This document shows, piece after piece, positions 9,279 through 18,759 of a stretch of DNA of 64,000 bases; positions within the stretch are counted from its first letter, which is position 1, and each line of letters opens with the position of its first letter. The stretch spans positions 1,178,001 to 1,242,000 of the forward strand of contig NZ_AP022871.1 of the NCBI RefSeq assembly GCF_011764565.1, read 5' to 3'. The translations under genes and the position numbers were made by a program. This stretch comes from Phytohabitans suffuscus (GTDB lineage Bacteria; Actinomycetota; Actinomycetes; Mycobacteriales; Micromonosporaceae). The notes beneath the pieces were generated by a model, which saw nothing but the letters and a program-made list of their open reading frames with translations, did no database searches and had not been told where the DNA came from.

Positions 9279-9989
9279 CTACTGCTGGCGGCGCAGCAGC
9301 AGGCCGATCGAGTCGGCCGCCCGGCGCACGGCCGGGCCGGCACCGTCGGCGACGGCCACGCTGTAGGTGATGAGGTTGAGGCAGGCCCGCAGACCGGCGT
9401 CCGGGTCCGGAATCCACGCCGCGACCGCGTGCTGGCCCGCCTCGAGTTCGGCATCGCTGCGGGCATAGCCGCGGCGGCGGGTCACGCTCACCATGGGCGG
9501 CTCGCCCGCCTCGGCCGGCCGCGCCGCGAGCATCGCCGAACCGACGGCGCCGCGCGCCGCCGGCATGCGGGTGCCGGGGCGCAGCGCGATGTGCAGCGAC
9601 GCCGTGGTCGGTTCGACCGCCGTCACCAGAACCGCCTCGGTGCCCTGTGCGACGAAGAGGGAGACCGTCGAGCGGAACCGGTCGGCGAGGGTCCGCATGA
9701 CCGGGTTCGCCACGCTGCGCAGCCCCGGCAGGTAAGCCTCGGAGAGGGTGGCCAGCCGCGCGCCGGGGACGTAGCGCCCGTGCTGCGTGCGCGTGGCGAG
9801 CCCGAAGTCCACGAGCGTCTGCAGCAGCCGGTAGGAGATGGACCGGTGCACGCCGAGCAGGTCGCCGACCTCCTGCACGGTCAGGCCGTCGTCGGCGTCG
9901 GCGATGGCCAGCAGCGCGCGAAGCCCGCGGGCGAGGGTCTGGTTGCCGTCTCTCGTCTTTGCCGGGCCGCCGTCGCTCATCTCCAGCAT
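9279..9989 (-). CDS. IclR family transcriptional regulator
   Basis: A 236-residue regulator with an N-terminal winged helix (QTLARGLRALLAIAD, then LTVQEVGDLLGVHRSISYRLLQTL as the helix-turn-helix) and a C-terminal IclR effector domain. IclR proteins commonly control aromatic and short-acid catabolism, with the pathway substrate as effector. It is flanked by the ABC operon on one side and a divergent LLM gene on the other, so it may control both. The start could be the ATG at 9989 or the one at 9980. Confidence 0.9.
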   Translation of the reverse strand: MLEMSDGGPAKTRDGNQTLARGLRALLAIADADDGLTVQEVGDLLGVHRSISYRLLQTLVDFGLATRTQHGRYVPGARLATLSEAYLPGLRSVANPVMRTLADRFRSTVSLFVAQGTEAVLVTAVEPTTASLHIALRPGTRMPAARGAVGSAMLAARPAEAGEPPMVSVTRRRGYARSDAELEAGQHAVAAWIPDPDAGLRACLNLITYSVAVADGAGPAVRRAADSIGLLLRRQQ

Positions 9990-10032
9990 GCGGCCACGAT
10001 AGCGGCATGCACGGGCTCATTCTGTTTCAAAT

Positions 10033-10063
10033 AGCGATCGCTGGCGTGTATTTTTTGCGACAC
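10033..10063. promoter_or_regulatory. Divergent promoter region with dyads between iclR and LLM gene
   Basis: This AT-rich stretch between the divergent iclR (start 9989) and LLM gene (start 10090) holds the 10-bp palindrome AGCGATCGCT at 10033-10042. It also holds GTGTATTTTTTGCGACAC at 10046-10063, whose GTG...TTTGC...AC order resembles the sites at 16211 and 21831. It is a plausible operator for the adjacent IclR protein. Confidence 0.4.
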
Positions 10064-10089
10064 GAGTCCGCACTGCCGAGGGAGCAGCG

Positions 10090-10983
10090 ATGGCGATGGG
10101 GCTGGGCGTCACCTATCCACAGAACGAACTGGGCGGCGATCCGGAGGCGTTGCGGCGCTTCGCGACCGCCACCGAGGAACTCGGATTCGAGCACTTGCTG
10201 ATGTACGACCATGTGGTCGGCGCGGTCCCCGGAGTCGATCGGTATCCACCAATGCCCGTCCGCGCGTATCACGAACGGGATCCGTTCCACGATCCGTTCG
10301 TGGCGTTCGGTCACCTCGCCGCCCTGACCACGCGCATCGAGCTCGTAACCGGCATTCTGATCCTGCCGCAGCGGCAGACCGTCCTGGTCGCCAAGCAGGC
10401 GGCCGACGTCGACCTGCTCTCCGGCGGGCGGCTGCGGTTGGGTGTCGGTATCGGCTACAACCCGGTGGAGTACCACGCGCTCGGCGCGGACTGGACCACC
10501 CGCGGCCGCCGCCTCGACGAGCAGATCCCCTTCCTGCGCCGGCTCTGGACCGGCGAACCGCTCACCTTCACCGGCCGGTTCGACCGGATCGACCGGGCGG
10601 CGGTGTTCCCGCCACCGGCCCGGCCGATCCCGATCTGGCTCGGTGGCTCGTCCGAGGCGGCGTACCAGCGGGCGGCCCGGCTCGGCGACGGCTTCATCTT
10701 CGGCTACGGACTACGCGAGGAGGCGGTCACCGCCTGGCAGCGGGTCCAGCACCTGCTACGCGAACGCGGCCGCTCCCCCCGCGGGTTCCGGGCCCTGTTC
10801 AACCTGCTGCCCGACGGGCCTGGCAACTGGCTCGAGCAGTCCGTCGCCGCGCTACCGCGACTGCGCGACGCCGGCGTCACCGATGTAGCGCTGACCAGTG
10901 CGCGAAACGGTCTGTCCACGGTGGAGGAACACATCGCATTCATCGCCGAGCTGAAGGGCCGCGCGGACGCGGCCCTTCAGTAG
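10090..10983 (+). CDS. LLM class F420-dependent oxidoreductase
   Basis: A 297-residue luciferase-like TIM-barrel protein. The features are GVTYPQNELGGDPEALRRFA at the start, LGFEHLLMYDHVVG, then TGILILPQRQTVLVAKQAADVDLLSGGRLRLGVGIGYN, a hallmark of the actinobacterial F420-dependent LLM subfamily. Such enzymes move hydride between F420 and ketones, alcohols or enoyl compounds; some use FMN. An AGGGAG site precedes the ATG by 5 nt. Its transcript appears to stop at a strong hairpin inside the last codons. Substrate unknown. Confidence 0.85.
   Translation: MAMGLGVTYPQNELGGDPEALRRFATATEELGFEHLLMYDHVVGAVPGVDRYPPMPVRAYHERDPFHDPFVAFGHLAALTTRIELVTGILILPQRQTVLVAKQAADVDLLSGGRLRLGVGIGYNPVEYHALGADWTTRGRRLDEQIPFLRRLWTGEPLTFTGRFDRIDRAAVFPPPARPIPIWLGGSSEAAYQRAARLGDGFIFGYGLREEAVTAWQRVQHLLRERGRSPRGFRALFNLLPDGPGNWLEQSVAALPRLRDAGVTDVALTSARNGLSTVEEHIAFIAELKGRADAALQ
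10951..10980. terminator. Bidirectional terminator hairpin inside the end of the LLM gene
   Basis: A perfect 13-bp stem (arms CTGAAGGGCCGCG and CGCGGCCCTTCAG, 4-nt loop) covers the last ten codons of the LLM gene, just before its TAG. The convergent aldolase gene stops 2 nt beyond, so one hairpin can serve both transcripts. Confidence 0.7.
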
Positions 10984-10985
10984 CC

Positions 10986-11999
10986 TCAGCTTGCTTGGGC
11001 CCGCAGGGTGAGAGCGATGTCGGTCAGCATGTCCTCCTGGCCGCCGACGAGCTTGCGCCGCCCGGCCTCGATGAGGATCCGCCGCGCGTCGACACCATAG
11101 GTCGCCGCGGCGATCTCGGCGTGCCGCAGGAAGCTGCCGTAGACGCCGGCGTACCCGATCGTCAGTGTCTCCCGGTCGACCCGGACCGGGCGGTCCTGCA
11201 GTGGCCGTACCAAATCGTCTGCAGCGTCCTCGAGGGCGAACAAGTCGCAACCGGTCTGCCAGCCGCGCAGATTCGCGACGGCGATGAACGCCTCGATCGG
11301 GGTATTCCCGGCGGCGGCCCCCTGCCCGGCGAGGGAAGCGTCTACCCGGTAGGTGCCCTCCTCCACGGCGGCCATCGAGTTGGCCACGGCGAGCGAGAGG
11401 TTCTCGTGGGCGTGGATGCCGACCTGCGTACCGGGCTCGAGCACGTCACGGTAGCCGCGCACCCGATCACGGACGTCATCGACGGTTAGCCGGCCGGCCG
11501 AGTCGGTGACGTACACGCAGTGCGCGCCGTAGGACTGCATCAGCAGCGCCTGCTTCGCCAGCTCGGCAGGGCCGATCATGTGACTCATCATGAGGAAGCC
11601 CGACACGTCCATACCGAGATCGCGGGCCTCGGCGATGTGCTGCGCGGCCACGTCGGCCTCGGTGCAGTGGGTGGCGACCCGCACCGAGCGAACACCGAGT
11701 TCGTGGGCTCGGCGCAGTTCGGCGATAGTGCCGACGCCGGGCAGTAGCAGCGTGGTGATGACGGTGCGCCGGGCGTTGGCGACCGCGGCCTCGATCCATT
11801 CCCAGTCGGTGTGGCTGCCGGGGCCGTAGTTGAGGCTGGAACCGGCCAGGCCGTCGCCGTGGCTGATCTCCACCGCGGTGACGCCCGCCTGGTCGAGGGC
11901 GGCGACGATTCGGCCGACGAGTTCGGGCGTGATGCGGTGCCGGATGGCGTGCATGCCATCGCGCAGGGTGACGTCCTGGACGTAGATTTCGGTTGTCAT
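10986..11999 (-). CDS. dmpG: 4-hydroxy-2-oxovalerate aldolase
   Basis: A 337-residue HMGL-like aldolase. It has [12 protein letters not shown] at the N-terminus (metal-ligand Asp and the catalytic His), and [14 protein letters not shown] with the two metal-binding His. It splits 4-hydroxy-2-oxovalerate into pyruvate and acetaldehyde at the end of meta-cleavage pathways. It is a full-length partner of the acetaldehyde dehydrogenase encoded just upstream; their stop and start overlap by 1 nt (TGATG), which fits the channelling complex these two proteins form. Confidence 0.96.
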   Translation of the reverse strand: MTTEIYVQDVTLRDGMHAIRHRITPELVGRIVAALDQAGVTAVEISHGDGLAGSSLNYGPGSHTDWEWIEAAVANARRTVITTLLLPGVGTIAELRRAHELGVRSVRVATHCTEADVAAQHIAEARDLGMDVSGFLMMSHMIGPAELAKQALLMQSYGAHCVYVTDSAGRLTVDDVRDRVRGYRDVLEPGTQVGIHAHENLSLAVANSMAAVEEGTYRVDASLAGQGAAAGNTPIEAFIAVANLRGWQTGCDLFALEDAADDLVRPLQDRPVRVDRETLTIGYAGVYGSFLRHAEIAAATYGVDARRILIEAGRRKLVGGQEDMLTDIALTLRAQAS

Positions 12000-12937
12000 C
12001 AGGCGGCCGCCTTGTCCCGGGTCGCGATCCGCTCGGCCACCCGCATCGCCGCGGAGGTCATGATGTCGAGGTTGCCGGCGTAAGCGGGCAGGTAGTGGGC
12101 GGCCCCCTCGACCTCGAGGAAGACCGACACCTTGGTGTCCACCGGCCCGGCCCCGTCCGGCAGCAGAATGGCCACCTCGTGCGGGTCGACCGGGGTGAAC
12201 TGCACCTGTTGCACCAGCCGGTAGCCGGGCACGTAGGTCGCTACCTCGACGACCATTCGCTCGATGGACCGGCGCACCGCGTCGTGGTCGGCGGCGCCGA
12301 TGAGGCAGAAGACGGTGTCGCGCATGATGAGCGGCGGGTCGGCCGGGTTCAGAATGATGATGGCCTTGCCGCGGCGGACTCGGCCGACAGCTTCGATGGC
12401 GTGCGCGGTGGTCTCGGTGAACTCGTCGATGTTCGCCCGGGTGCCCGGGCCGGCCGAGCGGGAGGAGACCGAGGCGACGATTTCCGCGTACGGCACCTCG
12501 GTCACCTGGGACACCGCCGCCACGATCGGGATGGTGGCCTGCCCGCCGCAGGTGACCATGTTGATGTTCGGGGCGTCGAGGTGTTCGTCGAGGTTGACCG
12601 GCGGCACCACGAACGGGCCGATCGCCGCCGGGGTGAGGTCGACCAGGCGCCGGCCGTACGGTTCCAGCTTCCGTGCGTTCGCCAGGTGGGCGGCGGCGCT
12701 GGTCGCGTCGAGCACGATCTCGACGTCGGCGAATTCGGGCATGGCGATGAGGCCGTCCACGCCCTCGGCGGTGGTCGCGATGCCTTGCCGGGCGGCCCGG
12801 GCGAGCCCGTCGGAGTCCGGGTCGATACCGACCATCGCCACGACCCGCAGGTGCTCGGCCTTGCGCATGATTTTGACCATAAGGTCCGTGCCAATGTTGC
12901 CGGAGCCGACGATCGCGACTCCTGTACGTGTGCTCAT
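11999..12937 (-). CDS. dmpF: Acetaldehyde dehydrogenase (acylating)
   Basis: A 312-residue NAD-dependent enzyme of the DmpF/MhpF/BphJ family. The cofactor motif GSGNIG is at 11-16 and the catalytic cysteine is C130 in [10 protein letters not shown]. It turns acetaldehyde and CoA into acetyl-CoA and works as a complex with the aldolase. The ATG overlaps the hydratase stop by 4 nt. It is the fourth enzyme of a five-gene meta-cleavage operon. Confidence 0.96.
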   Translation of the reverse strand: MSTRTGVAIVGSGNIGTDLMVKIMRKAEHLRVVAMVGIDPDSDGLARAARQGIATTAEGVDGLIAMPEFADVEIVLDATSAAAHLANARKLEPYGRRLVDLTPAAIGPFVVPPVNLDEHLDAPNINMVTCGGQATIPIVAAVSQVTEVPYAEIVASVSSRSAGPGTRANIDEFTETTAHAIEAVGRVRRGKAIIILNPADPPLIMRDTVFCLIGAADHDAVRRSIERMVVEVATYVPGYRLVQQVQFTPVDPHEVAILLPDGAGPVDTKVSVFLEVEGAAHYLPAYAGNLDIMTSAAMRVAERIATRDKAAA

Positions 12938-13716
12938 GGTTCTGTGGTCCTTCCGGAGAATCGCGCGGTCACCTTGCCCAACGGGGCGATGAATGCCTCG
13001 AACACGTCGCCCGCAGTGACCGGCACCATCGGGCCGAGCGCACCGGACAGGACGAGGTCGCCGGCACGTAGTGGGGCGCCGATGTCGATGGCGGTGGCGG
13101 CCAGCCAGGCCAGGGCGTTGAGCGGGTCGCCGAGACAGTCCCGGCCGGTGCCCTGGGACACGGCCTCGCCGTTGCGGCGCATCGTCATCGTGACGTCGAT
13201 CGGCTGCACGGCGACGATTGGCGTGCCGGTCGTGCCGATGACGAACACGCCGGAGGAGGCGTTGTCGGCGACGGTGTCGGTGATGCCGATGCGCCAGTCG
13301 GCGATGCGGCTGTCGACGATCTCCAGGGCGGGATAGGCGTATGTCACGGCGTCCCGGACGTCGTGTGGATCCTGGATGTCGTGGCCGAGAAGAAACGCTA
13401 CCTCTGCCTCGGCCTTGGGCTGCAGCAAACGGCCGGTCGGGATCTCGGCGCCGTCGCCGTAGCGCATGTCGTCGAAGAGCACCCCGAAGTCGGGCCGGTC
13501 GACGCCGATCTGCCGTTGCACGGCTGGTGAGGTCAGCCCGATCTTCCGCCCGACGATGCGGGCGCCCGTCGCCAACCGGCGCTGGGTCAGCAGTTGCTGG
13601 ACTTGGTAGGCAGCGTCGATGTCGTCGGGTCCGAGCAGGTCCGCGACGCCGCCGCAGGCGATGCCGGTGCGGGTGGCGGTCTCCAGCCGGTCGGCGGCCT
13701 TCTTGATCGCACTCAT
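12934..13716 (-). CDS. mhpD: 2-keto-4-pentenoate hydratase
   Basis: A 260-residue member of the fumarylacetoacetate-hydrolase superfamily, hydratase branch. It shows [24 protein letters not shown] with metal-binding Glu residues, and [16 protein letters not shown]. It adds water to 2-hydroxypenta-2,4-dienoate to give 4-hydroxy-2-oxovalerate. The ATG at 13716 was chosen because it overlaps the hydrolase stop (ATGA). An upstream extension in frame is not needed. Confidence 0.94.
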   Translation of the reverse strand: MSAIKKAADRLETATRTGIACGGVADLLGPDDIDAAYQVQQLLTQRRLATGARIVGRKIGLTSPAVQRQIGVDRPDFGVLFDDMRYGDGAEIPTGRLLQPKAEAEVAFLLGHDIQDPHDVRDAVTYAYPALEIVDSRIADWRIGITDTVADNASSGVFVIGTTGTPIVAVQPIDVTMTMRRNGEAVSQGTGRDCLGDPLNALAWLAATAIDIGAPLRAGDLVLSGALGPMVPVTAGDVFEAFIAPLGKVTARFSGRTTEP

Positions 13717-14561
13717 ACGGGCCAGCCCAGGAATTTCAGCACGATGTGGTCGAAATGTTCCTGTTGCTCCCACTGGGGCCAGTGGCCGGCCTGTTCGATG
13801 AGTTGGAACTCCCCGGCGGGCAGGAGTCTGGCCATGTCCAGCCCGGCTTTCGCCGGTCCGGACGGGTCGTCGCTGGTCCAGATGACCAGTGCCGGGGCGG
13901 TGATGGCGGCGAGTTCGTCGTCGGTGATCAGGTTGCGCCGCCGGACGTCAGGGTCCTGCAGGCACAGGATGTGCCGCATCGATTCGGCGAAGCCGGGCCG
14001 GGCATAGATGCCCTGGCGGATGGCGACCAGTTCGTCGGTCACCGACCGCCGGTCGGCCATCAGCCATTCGAGGCGGGCGCGAATGCGCTCGTCGCTCGGG
14101 TCGTCGGCGGCCGCTTGGCTCAGTGCCCGGATGCGCTCCATGACTTCGGGTGTGGCCATGGTGCCGCCGGGGGTGTTCAGCACGAGGCGCTCGACGCGTC
14201 CGGGGTGGGCGGCGGCGAATTTGACGGCTACCCAGCCGCCGAGCGATTCGCCGGACAGGTGGGCGCGGTCGATGCCGAGAGCGTCCATCAAGCCGGCAAG
14301 GTGGGCAATGTAGTCGCCGATCTCCAGATCGGCCTGCGCGGTGGTGGTCCAGCCGTGGCCGGGGAAGTCGTAGGCGATGACCCGGTAGTGGGCGGCGAGG
14401 GCGCGCAGGTTGCGGGTGAATGCCTCGAGGTGCCCGCCGGTGCCGTGCATGAGGATGAACGGCGGGCCGTCGCCGCAGTCGAGCACGCGGGTGGACCACG
14501 CGCCGACCGGCACGTGCCGGATGGTGTAGTCCAAGCCGGCGAGGTCGGTCCAGAGCGTCAT
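13713..14561 (-). CDS. Alpha/beta hydrolase, meta-cleavage product hydrolase type
   Basis: A 282-residue alpha/beta hydrolase of the MhpC/BphD/HsaD kind. It has the oxyanion loop MHGTGGH, the nucleophile elbow GESLGG (Ser about 106), an acid in [11 protein letters not shown] and the final His in [11 protein letters not shown]. These enzymes cut the C-C bond of the ring-fission product to give hydroxypentadienoate and an acid. The ATG at 14561 has GGAGGT upstream and overlaps the stop of the hydroxylase gene, so it is preferred to the TTG at 14573. Its place before the hydratase supports the role. Confidence 0.9.
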   Translation of the reverse strand: MTLWTDLAGLDYTIRHVPVGAWSTRVLDCGDGPPFILMHGTGGHLEAFTRNLRALAAHYRVIAYDFPGHGWTTTAQADLEIGDYIAHLAGLMDALGIDRAHLSGESLGGWVAVKFAAAHPGRVERLVLNTPGGTMATPEVMERIRALSQAAADDPSDERIRARLEWLMADRRSVTDELVAIRQGIYARPGFAESMRHILCLQDPDVRRRNLITDDELAAITAPALVIWTSDDPSGPAKAGLDMARLLPAGEFQLIEQAGHWPQWEQQEHFDHIVLKFLGWPV

Positions 14562-16201
14562 TGCACCTCCCAACTTGACGGGTCGGGTGCGGCCACGGCG
14601 TGGTCGAAGCCGCGCACCATGTCCGACGCGGCGTGGGCCGGGCCGGCGCCGCCGACGATGCGGTCGGGCCGGATCAGCAAGACCGATTCGGGGCGGGCGT
14701 CGAACCAGCGTTTCAGGGAGCCGTCGAGGTCGCCGATCACCAACACGTCCGGGTTCACCGGGCCGGCTTCCGTCCAGTGCAGTTGCACGGCGGGCCGCGC
14801 CCAGACGAGGCGGACGCCGGTGCGGGCCAGCCGGACCCGGGCGTCATCGTCGAGGATGGCGCATGGGTCGTTGTTCCAGGCGATCAGCGCGAACCACGGG
14901 CCGAGCGCGTCGTCGAGCTTGACCGACGGACTGGTGCGGGTGCTGACGGTCGGCTGGATGAACATGCGGCCGACCGGGCCCGGCTCGCTGTGCGCGCCGA
15001 CCTTGGTGAGCGCGCCGTCGGTCATGGTCGGCATCGGTTTGAACCGCATCGTCACGATGTAACTCTTCGCGCTGGGTACCGCGGAGATCGCACGGAAGAA
15101 GCCGTTGCGGACGGCGGCCCCGAGCCGGTTGGTCACCGAGACGGCCCGGCCGACCCAGGTCGACAGGTCGATCATGGCCCGGACGTGGCGGCGGCGTTCG
15201 GTTTCGTAACTGTCCAGCAACCGGTCGCCGGCCAAGCCCCGTAGCACCATCGCCAGTTTCCAGGACAGGTTCAGCGAGTCTCGAATGCCGCTGTTGTAGC
15301 CCTGCCCCTGCCAGACCGGCATGACGTGGGCAGCGTCGCCGATCAGGAACACCCGTCCGGAGCGGAAGTGTTCGGCCATGCGGGAGTGGTGGGTGTAGAC
15401 CCGCCGCCGGATGATGTCCACCTTGGCCGATGCGGGCACGATGGGTGCCAGTAGGCGCCGGACGAACTCGTCGGTCATCGCCTCGGCTTCGGTCTCGCCG
15501 GGCTTGAGCATGAATTCGAAGCGGCGGATGCCGTGCGGAATGCTGATCGACACGTAGGGGCGGTGCGGGTCGGCGACAACATACGAGCCGGGGCGGCCGA
15601 GCGGGTCGTTACGAATGTCGATGACGAACCAGTCGGCAGGAGCCGAGGTGCCGGCGAAAGCGAAGCCGAGCGCCTTGCGGGTGTCGCTGCGCCCGCCGTC
15701 CGCGCCGACGACGTAGCTGGCCCGGACCGTGCGCTCACCCTCGGGTGCGGTGACGGTGAGCTCGACGCCATCCGCGTCCTGCGCGAGGCCGTTGACCCGG
15801 CTGTTCCAGTGCACGTCCACGGTGTCGAAGCGGTCCAGGCCTTCGAGCAGGACGCGGTCGGCGAGAGGCTGGACGAAGCCGTTGCGCCGGGGCCAGCCGA
15901 ACTCCGCGGTGGGCGGGGCGAGGCGGGCGAGGTCACGCTGTTTGGCGTCGACGAAGACGAGCAATTGGTGCGGAATGGTGTGCGGCAGCACGTTGTCGAC
16001 TAGGCCGGCGGCCTGGAAGGTGCGCAGCGTCTCGTCGTCCATGCCGACGCCGCGCGGGAAGTCGATGAGATCCTGGCCCGCTTCGAACACCTGCACGCGC
16101 AGTCCGTGGACACCGAGCAGATTGGCGATCATCAGGCCGGTCGGCCCGGCACCAACCACGGCGACATCGACCACATCGCGCGACTTGACCTGCTTCGACA
16201 C
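14558..16201 (-). CDS. mhpA: FAD-dependent aromatic hydroxylase, MhpA-like
   Basis: A group A flavoprotein monooxygenase of about 547 residues (UbiH/PheA/MhpA type). It carries the N-terminal FAD motif VVGAGPTGLMIANLLG, the middle DG motif YVVGADGGRSDTRK and the late FAD motif VFLIGDAAHVMPVWQGQGYNSGI. MhpA hydroxylates 3-(3-hydroxyphenyl)propionate to the catechol. Position at the head of the meta-cleavage operon fits such a role; the natural substrate is inferred. Three in-frame GTG codons (16216, 16207, 16201) could start it. The last has GAGG 5 nt upstream and is preferred. Confidence 0.88.
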   Translation of the reverse strand: MSKQVKSRDVVDVAVVGAGPTGLMIANLLGVHGLRVQVFEAGQDLIDFPRGVGMDDETLRTFQAAGLVDNVLPHTIPHQLLVFVDAKQRDLARLAPPTAEFGWPRRNGFVQPLADRVLLEGLDRFDTVDVHWNSRVNGLAQDADGVELTVTAPEGERTVRASYVVGADGGRSDTRKALGFAFAGTSAPADWFVIDIRNDPLGRPGSYVVADPHRPYVSISIPHGIRRFEFMLKPGETEAEAMTDEFVRRLLAPIVPASAKVDIIRRRVYTHHSRMAEHFRSGRVFLIGDAAHVMPVWQGQGYNSGIRDSLNLSWKLAMVLRGLAGDRLLDSYETERRRHVRAMIDLSTWVGRAVSVTNRLGAAVRNGFFRAISAVPSAKSYIVTMRFKPMPTMTDGALTKVGAHSEPGPVGRMFIQPTVSTRTSPSVKLDDALGPWFALIAWNNDPCAILDDDARVRLARTGVRLVWARPAVQLHWTEAGPVNPDVLVIGDLDGSLKRWFDARPESVLLIRPDRIVGGAGPAHAASDMVRGFDHAVAAPDPSSWEVQ

Positions 16202-16210
16202 CGTCACCTC

Positions 16211-16226
16211 GTGCACTATTTGCTAC
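16211..16226. promoter_or_regulatory. Putative operator at the mhpA / acyl-CoA synthetase divergent promoter
   Basis: GTGCACTATTTGCTAC closely matches the site GTGCTCTATTTGCAC at 21831. It lies just above the preferred mhpA start in the region between the divergent meta-cleavage operon and the acyl-CoA synthetase operon. A binding protein here could control both sides. The binder is unknown; IclR is the local candidate. Confidence 0.45.
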
Positions 16227-16316
16227 ACACCTATTCAACAATCGCTCAGAGGCTAGTAAGGTGCTCTCGCGGGTGTCAAGACCGCACGACGCCGCCGAGA
16301 GTCGGGAAAGCCATAT

Positions 16317-17975
16317 ATGACAAACGATGCCGCCCGCCCGTGGCTCGCCGCCTACCCACCGCGGATCGACTCCGCGCCGGTCATCGAGCACGCCTCGATC
16401 GGCGCCGCGTGGCAGGCCCGGGTGGCGGGCGCGCCCGGCCGCGCCGCGGTCCGCTACTTCGACGGCGCCCTCACCGCCGCGGCGCTGGACGCGCACGCCG
16501 ACGCGCTCGCCGCGGATTTGCAGGCCCGCGGCGTCGGCCACGGCGACCGGGTGGGCATCTCCCTGCAGAACACGCCGCACTACCCGATCAGCCTGCTGGC
16601 GATCTGGAAGACCGGCGCCATCGCCGTGCCGCTCAACCCGATGTATCGCAACCGCGAACTGCGCCGCCTGGTCGACGACTCCGGCGCCAAGGGCATCATT
16701 GTGACCCGGGGCGCCGACGCGGACACCCGGCAGACCCTGTACGGCAGCACCGCCGGCTGGCTGCTGTCCGCGTCCCCGCGCGACTTCCAGACCCGCGACG
16801 ATCCCCGCGTCTTCGCGCCCGGCGATCCCCCGCCCTCCCCCGACGGTGACATTGCCGCCATCCTGCGCGAGCGGGCCGGGCAGCACCCCGACCCGGTTCA
16901 GACCGCCCTGGACGACATCGCGTTCATCACCTATACCTCCGGCACGACCGGACCGCCCAAGGGCGCGCTCAACACCCACCGCAACTACCTGCACTCGGTG
17001 CTGAACTACGGCCGGTGGCTGTCGCTGCGACCGGGCGACGTCGTGTATGCCATCGCCCCGCTATTTCACATCACCGGCCTATCACTCAACGCTGGCATAG
17101 CCCTGCTCAACGACACCACGCTGAGCATGAGCGGCCGATTCGACCCCGCGGTCGCGCTGGACACCTTCGCCGAGCACGCGGTGACCACCACGATCGGCTC
17201 GATCACCGCCTTCAACACGTTCTTTCAGCTTCCCGCCGCCGGTCCGGAACAATTCACGACCGTACGACTGCTGTACTCCGGCGGCGCGCCGATCCCACCG
17301 GCCACCATCGAGGCCTTCCGGGTCAGATTCGGTCCGTACCTGCACAACATCTGGGGCATGACCGAGACCACCGCAGGCGGCATCGCCGTGCCACCAGGCA
17401 GCGTGGCGCCGGTCCATCAACCCAGCGGCACCCTCTCGGTCGGGGTACCGATGCAGAACGCCGACGTGCGCATCGTCGACGCCGCTGGCGCGCAGCAGCC
17501 GCCGGGCGAAGAAGGCGAACTGGTGTTCACTGCCCCACAGGTCATCCCCGGCTACTGGCAGAACCCGGACGCGACGGCGTACACCCTGCCCGGCGGGCAC
17601 CTGCACACCGGTGACGTGGCCGTCATGGACGAACAGGGCTGGATCTACATCGTCGATCGGATCAAGGACCAGATCAACACCTCCGGCTTCAAAGTCTGGC
17701 CGCGGGAGGTGGAGGACGTGCTCTACGAGCACCCGGCGGTCTTCGAGGCCGCCGTGATCGGACTGCCCGACGACCACCGGGGCGAGAAGGTCGCCGCCTA
17801 CGTGTCGCTCCGGCCGGGAACGGACGCCACGGCCGACGAGCTCATCGACTTCGCTCGGCAGCGGCTGGCCGCCTACAAGTACCCACGGCAGGTCACCATC
17901 GTGCCCGCATTGCCCAAGACCGCCACTGGAAAGATCCAGCGCGCGGTGCTTCGCGAACAATCCGAGGCCCGGTGA
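16317..17975 (+). CDS. AMP-forming acyl-CoA synthetase
   Basis: A 552-residue ANL-superfamily ligase. It has the phosphate loop YTSGTTGPPKGA, the acyl-binding IWGMTETTAGG, the TGD motif in HLHTGDVAVMDEQGW and the C-terminal lysine in LPKTATGKIQR. It activates a carboxylic acid to its CoA thioester with ATP. It heads a four-gene operon with an SDR, an acyl-CoA dehydrogenase and an APH-type kinase. By composition this equals LvaE in the levulinate pathway of Pseudomonas, so a 4-oxo or 4-hydroxy acid is a reasonable guess for its substrate. Confidence 0.9.
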   Translation: MTNDAARPWLAAYPPRIDSAPVIEHASIGAAWQARVAGAPGRAAVRYFDGALTAAALDAHADALAADLQARGVGHGDRVGISLQNTPHYPISLLAIWKTGAIAVPLNPMYRNRELRRLVDDSGAKGIIVTRGADADTRQTLYGSTAGWLLSASPRDFQTRDDPRVFAPGDPPPSPDGDIAAILRERAGQHPDPVQTALDDIAFITYTSGTTGPPKGALNTHRNYLHSVLNYGRWLSLRPGDVVYAIAPLFHITGLSLNAGIALLNDTTLSMSGRFDPAVALDTFAEHAVTTTIGSITAFNTFFQLPAAGPEQFTTVRLLYSGGAPIPPATIEAFRVRFGPYLHNIWGMTETTAGGIAVPPGSVAPVHQPSGTLSVGVPMQNADVRIVDAAGAQQPPGEEGELVFTAPQVIPGYWQNPDATAYTLPGGHLHTGDVAVMDEQGWIYIVDRIKDQINTSGFKVWPREVEDVLYEHPAVFEAAVIGLPDDHRGEKVAAYVSLRPGTDATADELIDFARQRLAAYKYPRQVTIVPALPKTATGKIQRAVLREQSEAR

Positions 17976-18736
17976 ATCGCCCGCGTCTTGACGGCCGAGT
18001 CGCCATCGTCACCGGTGCGAGCCGGGGCATCGGCCTGGCCATCGCCCACCGGCTGGCCGCCGAAGGGGCCCGGGTCTGTCTGACTGCCCGCCGCCCCGAG
18101 GCACTCGCGGAAGCAGTAGCCACCCTGCCCTCCGGCCGTGCCATCTGCGTGGCCGGCAAGGCCGATGACGCCGAGCATCGCACCGCGGTCCTGAACACGG
18201 TGGCCGAGCGCTTCGGGCGCCTGGACATCCTGATCAACAACGTCGGCATCAATCCGGTGTACGGTCCACTGCTCGACCTGGACCCAGCAGCCGCCCGGAA
18301 GATCGCCGAGGTCAACGTGCTCGGCGGCCTCCGATGGGTGCAGGCCGCCCACCGGCACGAGGGCGCGCCGCTCGCCGAGGGCGGTGCGGTGGTCAACGTG
18401 TCGTCGGTGACAGGCCTCGTACCCTCGCCCGGCATTGGCTTTTACGGCGTCAGCAAGGCCGCGGTGACCCACCTCACCCGCACCCTCGCGGTCGAACTGG
18501 CGCCGGCCGTACGGGTCAATGCCGTCGCCCCGGCGGTCATCAAGACGGCGTTCGCCCGCGCGCTCTACGAGGATCGGGAGCGCGAGGTTGCGGCCGCCTA
18601 CCCACTCGGCCGGCTCGGCGTACCCGAGGACGTCGCCGCCGCTGTGGCCTTCCTCGCCTCCGACGACGCGTCCTGGATCACCGGTCAGACGTTGGTGATC
18701 GACGGCGGCCTGCTCAGCGCCGGCGGCACCGCATAA
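17972..18736 (+). CDS. SDR family oxidoreductase
   Basis: A 254-residue classical short-chain dehydrogenase with cofactor motif TGASRGIG at 14-21, NNVG, a Ser in VVNVSSVTG and catalytic YGVSK. The GTG start overlaps the synthetase stop (GTGA), so the two are translated together. In the operon it stands where LvaD stands in levulinate catabolism, as the reductase or dehydrogenase acting on a keto/hydroxy acyl-CoA. The exact substrate cannot be read from the sequence. Confidence 0.88.
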   Translation: MNRPRLDGRVAIVTGASRGIGLAIAHRLAAEGARVCLTARRPEALAEAVATLPSGRAICVAGKADDAEHRTAVLNTVAERFGRLDILINNVGINPVYGPLLDLDPAAARKIAEVNVLGGLRWVQAAHRHEGAPLAEGGAVVNVSSVTGLVPSPGIGFYGVSKAAVTHLTRTLAVELAPAVRVNAVAPAVIKTAFARALYEDREREVAAAYPLGRLGVPEDVAAAVAFLASDDASWITGQTLVIDGGLLSAGGTA

Positions 18737-18759
18737 CACCCGAACAAGGGAGAGCACCG

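Noticed and set aside
10033..10042. AGCGATCGCT as a repeated genome motif (HIP1-like)
   Set aside because: Only this complete copy was noticed; GC-rich palindromes of this length arise by chance, so it is noted only as part of the promoter region.
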